Positions 41,164 through 49,451 of a stretch of DNA of 64,000 nt are shown here, one piece after another. Both the position numbers and the translations under genes were made by a program. The notes beneath the pieces are model-generated. The model saw only the letters and a list, made by a program, of their open reading frames with translations. It was not told the DNA's origin and made no database searches. Source of the stretch: Pseudomonas gregormendelii (lineage in GTDB: Bacteria; Pseudomonadota; Gammaproteobacteria; Pseudomonadales; Pseudomonadaceae); contig NZ_JADEVO010000023.1 of the NCBI RefSeq assembly GCF_017114825.1, forward strand, positions 1 through 64,000, written 5' to 3'. Every line of letters begins with the position of its first letter. Position 1 is the stretch's first letter.

Positions 41164-42371
41164 AGCGCAGCCAAGCCGCGCGTCAGATCGGCTTGCAGGT
41201 CCGCCACGTCTTCCAGACCCACCGCGACGCGGATCAGGCTGTCGCGGATCCCTGCGGCTTCACGCTCCTGCGGCGCCAGGCGGCCGTGGGAGGTGGTGCT
41301 TGGGTGGGTAATGGTGGTCTTGCTGTCCCCGAGGTTGGCGGTGATCGAGATCAGGCGAGTCGCATCGATAAAGCGCCACGCACCCTCTTTGCCCCCCTTG
41401 ACCTCAAAACTCACCACCGCGCCAAAGCCCTTCTGCTGGCGCAAGGCCAACTCATGCTGTGGATGGCTCTTGAGACCGGCGTAATGGACTTTCTCGATAC
41501 CGTCCTGCTGCTCCAGCCATTCGGCCAGTTGCTGGGCGTTGGCGCAGTGCGCCTTCATGCGCAGGCCGAGGGTTTCCAGGCCCTTGAGGAAGATCCAGGC
41601 GTTGAACGGGCTCAGGGTTGGCCCGGCGGTGCGCAGAAAGCCGACGACTTCTTTCATGTGCTCGCCGCGACCGGCAACCACGCCGCCCATGCAACGCCCC
41701 TGGCCATCGATGAACTTGGTCGCCGAGTGCACGACGATGTCCGCGCCCATCTTCAGCGGCTGCTGCAACGCCGGGGTGCAGAAACAGTTGTCCACGACCA
41801 GCATCGCGCCCTTGGCATGGGCGATATTCGCCAGTTCGGCGATGTCCACCAGCTCTGCCAGCGGATTGGACGGCGACTCGACGAACAGTAATTTGGTATT
41901 GGCCTTGATGGCCGCATCCCAGCCGGACAGTTCCGCCAGGGGCACGTAATCGACCTCTACGCCGAAACGCTTGAAATATTTTTCAAACAGGCTGATGGTC
42001 GAACCGAATACGCTGCGCGACACCAGCACATGATCACCGGCGCTGCACAGGCTCATGACCACAGCCATGATCGCTGCCATGCCGGTGGCAGTGGCCACGG
42101 CTTGCTCGGCGCCTTCAAGCGCGGCAATGCGCTCTTCGAACGCACGCACGGTCGGGTTGGTGTAGCGCGAGTAAACGTTGCCCGGCACTTCCCCGGCAAA
42201 TCGCGCCGCGGCGTCGGCAGCGGTGCGGAAAACGTAGCTGGAAGTGAAGAACATCGGATCACCGTGTTCGCCTTCCGGCGTGCGGTGCTGGCCGGCGCGT
42301 ACGGCCAGGGTATCGAACGCTACGCCTTCGAGGTCGCTGTCCAGCCGACCGGCATCCCAATCCTGACTCAT
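41160..42371 (-). CDS. metZ: O-succinylhomoserine sulfhydrylase
   Basis: A 403-residue Cys/Met-metabolism PLP enzyme. The PLP lysine is in HSATKFIDGQGRCMGG (about 206-221), and GTPxx-like substrate residues precede it. It turns O-succinylhomoserine plus sulfide into homocysteine. It lies in the conserved pseudomonad order beside purF. The neighbouring REP block separates the two. Confidence 0.95.
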   Translation of the reverse strand: MSQDWDAGRLDSDLEGVAFDTLAVRAGQHRTPEGEHGDPMFFTSSYVFRTAADAAARFAGEVPGNVYSRYTNPTVRAFEERIAALEGAEQAVATATGMAAIMAVVMSLCSAGDHVLVSRSVFGSTISLFEKYFKRFGVEVDYVPLAELSGWDAAIKANTKLLFVESPSNPLAELVDIAELANIAHAKGAMLVVDNCFCTPALQQPLKMGADIVVHSATKFIDGQGRCMGGVVAGRGEHMKEVVGFLRTAGPTLSPFNAWIFLKGLETLGLRMKAHCANAQQLAEWLEQQDGIEKVHYAGLKSHPQHELALRQQKGFGAVVSFEVKGGKEGAWRFIDATRLISITANLGDSKTTITHPSTTSHGRLAPQEREAAGIRDSLIRVAVGLEDVADLQADLTRGLAAL

Positions 42372-42409
42372 GCTGTCACTCCTTGCCTTACTCGGTAATG
42401 GATACTAAA

Positions 42410-42489
42410 CCGGCCTGTGGGAACAACGCTCGCCCGCGATGGCGTCTTTACAAACGCCATCGCGGGCAAGCCTTGCTCCCACAGGCCGG
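42410..42489. repeat. REPIN between metZ and purF
   Basis: CCGGCCTGTGGGA at one end and its complement TCCCACAGGCCGG at the other enclose a second inverted pair (CCCGCGATGGCG / CGCCATCGCGGG), so the whole block can fold as one long hairpin. Confidence 0.85.
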
Positions 42490-42497
42490 CCAGTTAC

Positions 42498-44003
42498 TCA
42501 GTTGTTGTACAGATCAATGATCGCGCTGACTGCCTGGGTCTTGACCTTGGAGGCATCGTTGCGTGCCTGCTCGATCTTGTTCAGGTAAGCCTCGTCGACA
42601 TCACCTGTGACGTACTGGCCGTCGAACACCGCGCAATCGAACTTGTCGATCTTGATCTTGCCGCCACCGACCGCTTCGATCAAGTCAGGCAGGTCCTGGT
42701 AGATCAGCCAGTCAGCACCGATCAGGTCAGCCACGTCCTGGGTCGAACGGTTGTGGGCGATCAGTTCGTGCGCGCTCGGCATGTCGATGCCATACACGTT
42801 CGGGTAACGAACGGCCGGTGCCGCGGAGCAGAAGTAGACGTTCTTGGCGCCGGCTTCGCGGGCCATCTGGATGATCTGCTTGCAGGTCGTGCCGCGAACG
42901 ATCGAGTCATCCACCAGCATGACGTTCTTGCCGCGGAATTCCAGTTCGATGGCGTTAAGCTTCTGGCGTACGGATTTTTTCCGCGCTGCCTGGCCCGGCA
43001 TGATGAAGGTCCGGCCGATGTAGCGGTTCTTCACGAAGCCTTCGCGGAATTTCACGCCCAGGTGGTTCGCCAGTTCCAGGGCCGCGGTGCGGCTGGTGTC
43101 CGGAATCGGGATGACCACGTCGATGTCGTGATCCGGACGCTCGCGCAGGATCTTCTCGGCCAGCTTCTCGCCCATGCGCAGGCGGGCCTTGTAGACCGAT
43201 ACACCGTCGATGATCGAGTCCGGACGCGCCAGGTAGACGTGTTCGAAGATGCACGGGGTCAGGGACGGATTGTTTGCGCACTGGCGGGTGTGCAGCTTGC
43301 CGTCTTCAGTGATGTAGACCGCTTCGCCGGGTGCCAGGTCGCGAATCAGGGTGAAACCGAGCACGTCCAGGGACACGCTTTCGGAGGCGATCATGTATTC
43401 GACGCCCTCGTCGGTGTGACGCTGACCGAAGACGATCGGACGGATGCCGTGCGGGTCACGGAAACCGACGATGCCGTAGCCGGTCACCATCGCCACGACC
43501 GCATAGCCACCGACGCAACGATTGTGCACGTCTGTGACCGCGGCGAACACGTCTTCTTCGGTTGGCTGCAACTTGCCCCGCTGGGCCAGTTCGTGAGCGA
43601 ACACGTTGAGCAGTACTTCCGAATCGGAATTGGTATTGACGTGGCGCAGGTCAGATTCGTAAATCTCCTTGGCCAGCTGTTCAACGTTGGTCAGGTTACC
43701 GTTGTGCGCCAAGGTAATGCCGTAAGGCGAGTTGACGTAGAACGGTTGAGCTTCGGCCGAAGTCGAGCTGCCAGCGGTCGGGTAACGGACATGGCCGATA
43801 CCCATGTGACCGACCAGGCGCTGCATGTGACGCTGATGGAACACGTCACGCACCAGGCCATTGTCCTTGCGCAGGAATAACCGGCCATCATGGCTGGTCA
43901 CGATACCGGCAGCGTCCTGGCCGCGGTGCTGGAGGACGGTTAGCGCGTCATACAGCGCCTGATTGACGTTCGACTTACCGACGATACCGACGATGCCACA
44001 CAT
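42498..44003 (-). CDS. purF: Amidophosphoribosyltransferase
   Basis: A 501-residue enzyme. Start at 44003 gives MCGIVGIVGKS with the catalytic Cys exposed after Met removal. N-terminal Ntn glutaminase domain is about 1-230, then a phosphoribosyltransferase domain with VMLVDDSIVRGTTCKQI (about 360-376) that binds PRPP. It commits PRPP to purine synthesis. It follows cvpA by 41 bp. Confidence 0.97.
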   Translation of the reverse strand: MCGIVGIVGKSNVNQALYDALTVLQHRGQDAAGIVTSHDGRLFLRKDNGLVRDVFHQRHMQRLVGHMGIGHVRYPTAGSSTSAEAQPFYVNSPYGITLAHNGNLTNVEQLAKEIYESDLRHVNTNSDSEVLLNVFAHELAQRGKLQPTEEDVFAAVTDVHNRCVGGYAVVAMVTGYGIVGFRDPHGIRPIVFGQRHTDEGVEYMIASESVSLDVLGFTLIRDLAPGEAVYITEDGKLHTRQCANNPSLTPCIFEHVYLARPDSIIDGVSVYKARLRMGEKLAEKILRERPDHDIDVVIPIPDTSRTAALELANHLGVKFREGFVKNRYIGRTFIMPGQAARKKSVRQKLNAIELEFRGKNVMLVDDSIVRGTTCKQIIQMAREAGAKNVYFCSAAPAVRYPNVYGIDMPSAHELIAHNRSTQDVADLIGADWLIYQDLPDLIEAVGGGKIKIDKFDCAVFDGQYVTGDVDEAYLNKIEQARNDASKVKTQAVSAIIDLYNN

Positions 44004-44044
44004 GCGACGCAACCCCTACTTAATGGATCTGAACTGAGCAACAC

Positions 44045-44605
44045 TCACTGCGGCGTTTTGGCCGTCGGCAAGAGTTGCTCCTTGAACGGTATCTCAGCGG
44101 GTACGCTGATACCGCTGGCAAGCCACTGACTGCTCCACCCGAGAATCAGGTTCTTGGACCAGTCTGCGACCAATAGAAACTTTGGTACGAGCTGTGATTC
44201 TTTCCACCACCCGTCCTGCTGTACCGGCCCCAGGCTCAACAGCCCGACCGCCACGACCACCAGCAACACGCCACGCGCAGCGCCGAAGGCCATGCCGAGG
44301 AATCGATCGGTCCCGGATAACCCGGTGACACGTACCAACTCGCCGATAAGATAATTGATCATTGCGCCTACTATCAAAGTGGCGACAAACATGATGGCAC
44401 AGCCCGCGATCACGCGAGCCGATGGCGTTTCGATGTATCCGGCGAGGTACTCGGACAATGAACCACCGAACATCCAGGCGACGACTCCTGCGATGATCCA
44501 GGTCACCAGCGATAATGCTTCCTTGACGAAGCCGCGGCTAAGACTGATCAATGCGGAGATGGCGACAATTGCAACGATCGCCCAATCAACCCAGGTAAAT
44601 GGCAC
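44045..44605 (-). CDS. cvpA: CvpA family membrane protein
   Basis: A 186-residue protein with four hydrophobic helices (for example WAIVAIVAISALISL and VLLVVVAVGLLSL). The CvpA pattern SRGFVKEALSLVTWIIAGVV is at about 24-43. Inner-membrane protein linked to colicin V production and envelope stress in other bacteria. Lies directly upstream of purF. Confidence 0.95.
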   Translation of the reverse strand: MPFTWVDWAIVAIVAISALISLSRGFVKEALSLVTWIIAGVVAWMFGGSLSEYLAGYIETPSARVIAGCAIMFVATLIVGAMINYLIGELVRVTGLSGTDRFLGMAFGAARGVLLVVVAVGLLSLGPVQQDGWWKESQLVPKFLLVADWSKNLILGWSSQWLASGISVPAEIPFKEQLLPTAKTPQ

Positions 44606-44703
44606 AGTGCAGCCTACAGACGGATAAGGCGGCGCATTTTAGCAGAGCGCATGCCTGTCGGTAAGCTGCGATTAGCAGTGCATTTCAATCGCAGCGATAG
44701 TTT

Positions 44704-45381
44704 TTAACCGCGCTCGGGCTGGAAACGCACCACAAACCCCTTGAGGTTCTGCTGGCGGCTCAACAAATCGCGCAAACGGTCGGCCTCGGCGCGCTCGATC
44801 AGCGGCCCGACAAATACCCGATTCTTGCCATCAGCGGTGCGAATGTAGGCGTTATAGCCCTGGGCTCGCAGGGATTTCTGCAGGCTTTCGGCACTGGCAC
44901 GGTTCGACAGGCTGGCCAGTTGCACCGACCAGCTGACCGACAGGCCATTGGCATCGACGCGGCTTTGGCTGGTGTCCGGCTTGCCGGGCGTCGCCGTGAT
45001 TGGCTGGGCCGGTGGCGTGCTTGGCTTGGCGGCCAATGCCGGCACGGGTGCCGGGGCTGGCGCGACTGGCTTGGCTGCCGGGGCCGGCGCAGGGGCGACG
45101 GGCACCACAGGGGCGATTGGCGTCGACGGCGCTTGCTGCTCGGCGATTTCTTCGTCGCTCGGCACCGGCTCCTGCGGCAGCACCTGAGGCTCAGGTACGA
45201 CCACCGGCTCGATCTGCACCTGAGGCACCGAAGGCGCTTGCGGGGCAGCAGGCGCCTCGACAGTCACCTGCCGCTGCTCATCCTGACGGGAAAACAGCAT
45301 CGGCAGGAAAATCACTGCCAGCGCGACCAGCACCAGGGCGCCGACCATGCGTTGTTTGTAAGCCTTATCCAGCAATGCCAT
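44704..45381 (-). CDS. dedD: SPOR-domain cell division protein DedD
   Basis: A 225-residue protein: cytoplasmic start MALLDKAYKQRMVGALVLVA with one membrane helix at about 10-27, a long Pro/Ala-rich periplasmic linker (60-130) and a C-terminal SPOR domain (about 145-225, SVQLASLSNRASAESLQKSL). DedD joins the septal ring and binds peptidoglycan. Start at 45381 gives a good N-terminus. The longer frame start is rejected. Overlaps folC by 17 bases. Confidence 0.92.
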   Translation of the reverse strand: MALLDKAYKQRMVGALVLVALAVIFLPMLFSRQDEQRQVTVEAPAAPQAPSVPQVQIEPVVVPEPQVLPQEPVPSDEEIAEQQAPSTPIAPVVPVAPAPAPAAKPVAPAPAPVPALAAKPSTPPAQPITATPGKPDTSQSRVDANGLSVSWSVQLASLSNRASAESLQKSLRAQGYNAYIRTADGKNRVFVGPLIERAEADRLRDLLSRQQNLKGFVVRFQPERG

Positions 45382-46672
45382 TTGCCGCTTCCTCCGTGGA
45401 GCGCCGGGCCAACCACTCAAGGGCCTCGGCGACACAATAAAATGATCCGAACAACAGAATTTCGTCGTCGCTCGTCGCTCGTGCGCACTGCCCTTCCAGG
45501 GCGGCGGCCACGCTGGCATAGGACGTTACTGAAGCGCCAAGGTTCTGCAGCGCCTCTTCTAAATCAGCCACCGGGCGCGCCCGGGGCGAATCCAGCGGCG
45601 CAACCGCCCAATGGTCGACACTGGCATTCAACTGGCCAACGACACCGTCCAGATCCTTGTCCGCGAGCAAGCCGAACACTGCCAGACGCTTGCCGACTGG
45701 CGGACGACTGGACAGACGGCGAGCCAGGTATTCGGCCGCATGAGGATTATGCCCCACGTCGAGCAACAGGTGCAGACGTTTGCCCTGCCAGTCGAACGCC
45801 CGACGGTCGAGGCGCCCCACCACGCGAGTCGCCTTCAAGGCTTCAATGATCTGTGCCTCTACCCAAGGCAGACCCAGCAGCAGATAAGCCTGCAAGGCCA
45901 GCGCAGCGTTCTCCATCGGCAGGTCCAGCAGGGGCAGGTCCCGCAGTTCGACTACCCGGCCCTGGCTGTCAAGACCGCGCCATTGCCAGTGGTGATCGGT
46001 GACACCCAGGTCGAAGTCACGCCCACGCAGGAAAAACGGGCAGGCCAGCTCGCGGGCTTTGTCCAGCAGAGGTTGCGGAGGATTCAGATCGCCACAGAGC
46101 GCGGGGGCGCCCTGGCGGAAGATGCCGGCTTTTTCGTAGGCCACGGACTCGCGGGTATCACCCAGGTAATCGGCGTGGTCGACGCCGATGCTGGTGACCA
46201 GCGCCATGTCCGCGTCCACCACGTTGACCGTATCCAGGCGCCCGCCCAGGCCGACCTCGAGCACCACGGCATCCAGCCCCGACTGCTGGAACAGCCAGAA
46301 CGCCGCCAGGGTGCCCATTTCGAAATAAGTCAGGGAGGTATCGCCACGGCCTGCCTCGACTGCCGCGAAGGCCTGGCACAGCTCGGCGTCAGTCGCTTCG
46401 ACGCCGTTGACCTGCACCCGCTCGTTGTAACGCAGCAGGTGCGGAGAATTGTAGACACCGACTTTAAGGCCCTGCGCGCGCAGCAATGAAGCCACGAACG
46501 CACAGGTAGACCCCTTGCCGTTGGTGCCGGTGACCGTGATCACCCGAGGCGCCGGCTTGCCCAGTCCCATGCGGGACGCTACCTGTTGCGAGCGCTCCAG
46601 CCCCATGTCGATGGCCGAAGGGTGCAACTGTTCCAGGTAGGCGAGCCACTCGCCAAGGGTACGTTGGGTCAT
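45365..46672 (-). CDS. folC: Bifunctional folylpolyglutamate/dihydrofolate synthase
   Basis: A 435-residue Mur-ligase-family enzyme with the ATP loop VTGTNGKGSTCAFV (about 45-58) and the C-terminal glutamate ligase domain. It adds glutamate to dihydropteroate and to folates. It starts in the accD stop (4-base overlap). Confidence 0.95.
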   Translation of the reverse strand: MTQRTLGEWLAYLEQLHPSAIDMGLERSQQVASRMGLGKPAPRVITVTGTNGKGSTCAFVASLLRAQGLKVGVYNSPHLLRYNERVQVNGVEATDAELCQAFAAVEAGRGDTSLTYFEMGTLAAFWLFQQSGLDAVVLEVGLGGRLDTVNVVDADMALVTSIGVDHADYLGDTRESVAYEKAGIFRQGAPALCGDLNPPQPLLDKARELACPFFLRGRDFDLGVTDHHWQWRGLDSQGRVVELRDLPLLDLPMENAALALQAYLLLGLPWVEAQIIEALKATRVVGRLDRRAFDWQGKRLHLLLDVGHNPHAAEYLARRLSSRPPVGKRLAVFGLLADKDLDGVVGQLNASVDHWAVAPLDSPRARPVADLEEALQNLGASVTSYASVAAALEGQCARATSDDEILLFGSFYCVAEALEWLARRSTEEAANGIAG

Positions 46673-47589
46673 ATGTTGGCAGGCACCGGCGGAACCACGA
46701 TTGGCTCGATTGGCGCGGCGACGAACTTCGGCGTCGGCAGGCCCATCATCTGTGCCAGCAGGTTGCCCAGGCGTGGACGCAGTTCCTGACGGTGAATGAT
46801 CATGTCGATCGCACCGTGCTCCAGCAGGAATTCGCTGCGCTGGAAGCCTTCCGGCAGTTTTTCGCGCACGGTCTGCTCGATCACGCGCGGGCCGGCGAAG
46901 CCGATCAGGGCCTTTGGCTCGCCGACGATCACGTCGCCCAGCATCGCCAGGCTGGCGGAAACACCACCGTACACCGGGTCCGTCAGTACGGAGATGAACG
47001 GAATGCCTTCTTCACGCAGACGCGCCAGTACCGCGGAGGTCTTGGCCATTTGCATCAGGGAAATCAGCGCTTCCTGCATCCGCGCGCCACCGGAAGCGGC
47101 AAAGCAGATCATCGGGCATTTGTTTTCCAGGGCGTAGTTGGCGGCGCGAACGAAGCGCTCGCCCACGATGGCACCCATGGAACCGCCCATGAAGGAGAAT
47201 TCGAACGCCGAAACCACCACCGGCATGCCCAGCAGGGTGCCGCTCATGGACACCAGCGCATCTTTCTCGCCGGTGGCTTTCTGGGCTGCGACCAGGCGGT
47301 CCTTGTACTTTTTGCCGTCGCGGAACTTGAGACGGTCCACTGGCTCCAGGTCAGCGCCCAGTTCGGCACGGCCTTCAGCGTCGAGGAAGATGTCGATGCG
47401 TGCGCGTGCGCCGATACGCATGTGGTGATTGCACTTTGGGCAAACATCCAGGGTCTTTTCCAGCTCCGGACGGTAAAGCACCGCCTCGCAAGATGGGCAT
47501 TTGTGCCATAGACCTTCAGGCACCGAGCTCTTCTTGACCTCGGAACGCATGATCGAAGGGATCAGTTTGTCTACCAACCAGTTGCTCAT
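46669..47589 (-). CDS. accD: Acetyl-CoA carboxylase carboxyltransferase beta subunit
   Basis: A 306-residue subunit. The zinc ribbon has CPSCEAVLYRPELEKTLDVC and a fourth Cys (about 28-50). The biotin-carboxyl-transferase fold follows (SGGARMQEALISLMQMAKTS). It transfers CO2 to acetyl-CoA with AccA. ATG 47589 has AGAAAG before it. The frame extension to 47682 is rejected. Confidence 0.96.
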   Translation of the reverse strand: MSNWLVDKLIPSIMRSEVKKSSVPEGLWHKCPSCEAVLYRPELEKTLDVCPKCNHHMRIGARARIDIFLDAEGRAELGADLEPVDRLKFRDGKKYKDRLVAAQKATGEKDALVSMSGTLLGMPVVVSAFEFSFMGGSMGAIVGERFVRAANYALENKCPMICFAASGGARMQEALISLMQMAKTSAVLARLREEGIPFISVLTDPVYGGVSASLAMLGDVIVGEPKALIGFAGPRVIEQTVREKLPEGFQRSEFLLEHGAIDMIIHRQELRPRLGNLLAQMMGLPTPKFVAAPIEPIVVPPVPANI

Positions 47590-47766
47590 GCTTTCTTTCT
47601 CCAGTACCGGCGGCTCGAACGCTTTGGTTCGCAGCCCCGCGTATGCCCTTGAGCTAAATTCATATGTGCGGCGATGATCCATGGATGGCCGGATCAGAGA
47701 ATCGTGACCTGCGTACCACCCAAAAACCCTCAGCCATGCCTGTGGACGGCGGCAGTCTGCCAGCCG

Positions 47767-48393
47767 TCACATCAACGTGCCGCGTACCGCGTTGATGAAT
47801 GCGTGAATCCTTGCGTGATCCTTGATGCCTTTGCTCGCTTCCACCCCGCCGCTGACGTCCACCGCGTAAGGCCGCACTCGGCTGACCGCCTCGGCGACGT
47901 TATCCGGTGTCAAGCCGCCCGCCAGGATGATCGGCTTGCGCAGGCCTTGGGGAATCAGAGACCAGTCGAACGCCTGCCCGGTTCCGCCCGGCACGCCTTC
48001 GACATAGGCATCGAGCAGAATACCGCTGGCGCTCGGAAATGCATTGCAGGCTGCCGCAATATCATCGCCGGCCTTGACCCGCAGCGCCTTGATATACGGT
48101 CGATGCCAGCCCTCACACTCGGCCGCGGTCTCATCGCCGTGGAATTGCAGCAGGTCCAGCGGCACGGCGTCGAGGATTTCCCCCAGCTCGCAGCGACTGG
48201 CGTTGACGAAAAGGCCAACGGTGGTCACGAACGGAGGCAGTGCCTGGATGATCGAGCGTGCCTGCTGAAAGGTAACGGCGCGCGGGCTCTTGGCATAGAA
48301 CACAAAACCTATGGCATCCGCCCCCGCCTCGACCGCTGCCAGCGCATCCTCTAAGCGGGTGATCCCGCAAATCTTGCTGCGAACGGCTGACAT
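47767..48393 (-). CDS. trpF: Phosphoribosylanthranilate isomerase
   Basis: A 208-residue TIM barrel starting MSAVRSKICGITRLEDALAA. The catalytic Cys (KICGI) and Asp (VDVSGGVE, about 181-188) are present. It converts phosphoribosylanthranilate in tryptophan synthesis. Its usual trp partners are elsewhere. Gap to truA is 64 bp. Confidence 0.95.
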   Translation of the reverse strand: MSAVRSKICGITRLEDALAAVEAGADAIGFVFYAKSPRAVTFQQARSIIQALPPFVTTVGLFVNASRCELGEILDAVPLDLLQFHGDETAAECEGWHRPYIKALRVKAGDDIAAACNAFPSASGILLDAYVEGVPGGTGQAFDWSLIPQGLRKPIILAGGLTPDNVAEAVSRVRPYAVDVSGGVEASKGIKDHARIHAFINAVRGTLM

Positions 48394-48456
48394 GTCGATA
48401 TAACCCCAAGCTAATTCCGGGAAAGTCCCGGATGGTAACAAATGCGTTCGAGGGCG

Positions 48457-49281
48457 TCAGCCGTCAAGTTCGGCGAAACCGGTAAGGAAGTGTGGGCCAA
48501 TGTAACGCTCGGGCAACTGGAACTCGTCGCGGTATTCCACCTGCACCAGATACAGCCCGAACGGATGTGCTGTTACCCCGCCAGAGCGACGGATGCGGCT
48601 TTCCAGCACTTGCTTCATCCACTCCACCGGACGCTCGCCGGCGCCAATGGTCATCAACACGCCGGCAATGTTGCGCACCATGTGGTGCAGGAACGCGCTG
48701 GCACGGATGTCCAGCACGATCATCTTGCCGTGGCGAGTGACGCGCAGGTGGTGCAGTTTCTTGACCGGAGACTTGGCCTGGCACTGGCCGGCGCGGAAGG
48801 CGCTGAAGTCATGAGTGCCGACCAGGTATTGCGCCGCTTCGGCCATGCGTTCGACGTCCAGCGGCCGGTGGTTCCAGGTGATCTCTTCGTTCAGGTGGGC
48901 CGGGCGGATCTGATCGTTGTAGATAACGTAGCGATAGCGCCGGGCGATGGCCTTGAACCGCGCGTGAAAATGCGCAGGCATGACCTTGGCCCAGCTGACG
49001 CTGACGTCGTGGGGCAAGTTGATGTTGGCGCCCATGACCCAGGCTTTCATCGAGCGCTCGACCTGGGTGTCGAAGTGCACCACCTGGCCACAAGCGTGCA
49101 CACCGGCATCAGTGCGCCCGGCGCAGAGCAGCGAGACCGGTGAGTTGGCGACTTTCGACAGGGCATTTTCCAGGGTTTCCTGCACGGTGAGCACGCCGGA
49201 GGCCTGACGCTGCCAGCCGCGATAGCGCGAACCTTTGTACTCGACGCCCAGTGCGATGCGGAAAAAACCTTCAGGCACCAT
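48457..49281 (-). CDS. truA: tRNA pseudouridine(38-40) synthase
   Basis: A 274-residue enzyme with the catalytic Asp in AGRTDAGVHACGQV. It starts in EGFFRIALGVEYKGSRYRGW, whose position fits start 49281. An in-frame TTG at 49311 could extend it by 10 residues. Ribosome sites are weak for both. A TATAAT lies on the minus strand at 49348-49353, so some transcription may begin just before the gene. It modifies the anticodon arm of many tRNAs. Confidence 0.93.
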   Translation of the reverse strand: MVPEGFFRIALGVEYKGSRYRGWQRQASGVLTVQETLENALSKVANSPVSLLCAGRTDAGVHACGQVVHFDTQVERSMKAWVMGANINLPHDVSVSWAKVMPAHFHARFKAIARRYRYVIYNDQIRPAHLNEEITWNHRPLDVERMAEAAQYLVGTHDFSAFRAGQCQAKSPVKKLHHLRVTRHGKMIVLDIRASAFLHHMVRNIAGVLMTIGAGERPVEWMKQVLESRIRRSGGVTAHPFGLYLVQVEYRDEFQLPERYIGPHFLTGFAELDG

Positions 49282-49402
49282 TTCGGCGGCCGGATTATCT
49301 ATATTTGCCAAGGGGTGACAGCCTGCTGATGTGCGCAAAGGCGGGCATTATAAGGCTGTGGGGCGGGGATGCCAGCCAAAGTCAAAAGATCGTCTTCTAT
49401 AA

Positions 49403-49432
49403 CAAAAAACGGCAGCCTCAATGGCTGCCGCT
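49403..49432 (-). terminator. Terminator after fimV
   Basis: AGCGGCAGCC and GGCTGCCG form a strong stem (loop ATTGA) followed on the minus strand by TTTTTTG. It lies about 20 bases after the fimV stop and ends this transcript before truA. Confidence 0.85.
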
Positions 49433-49451
49433 GTTGTTCACGCCCTATTCA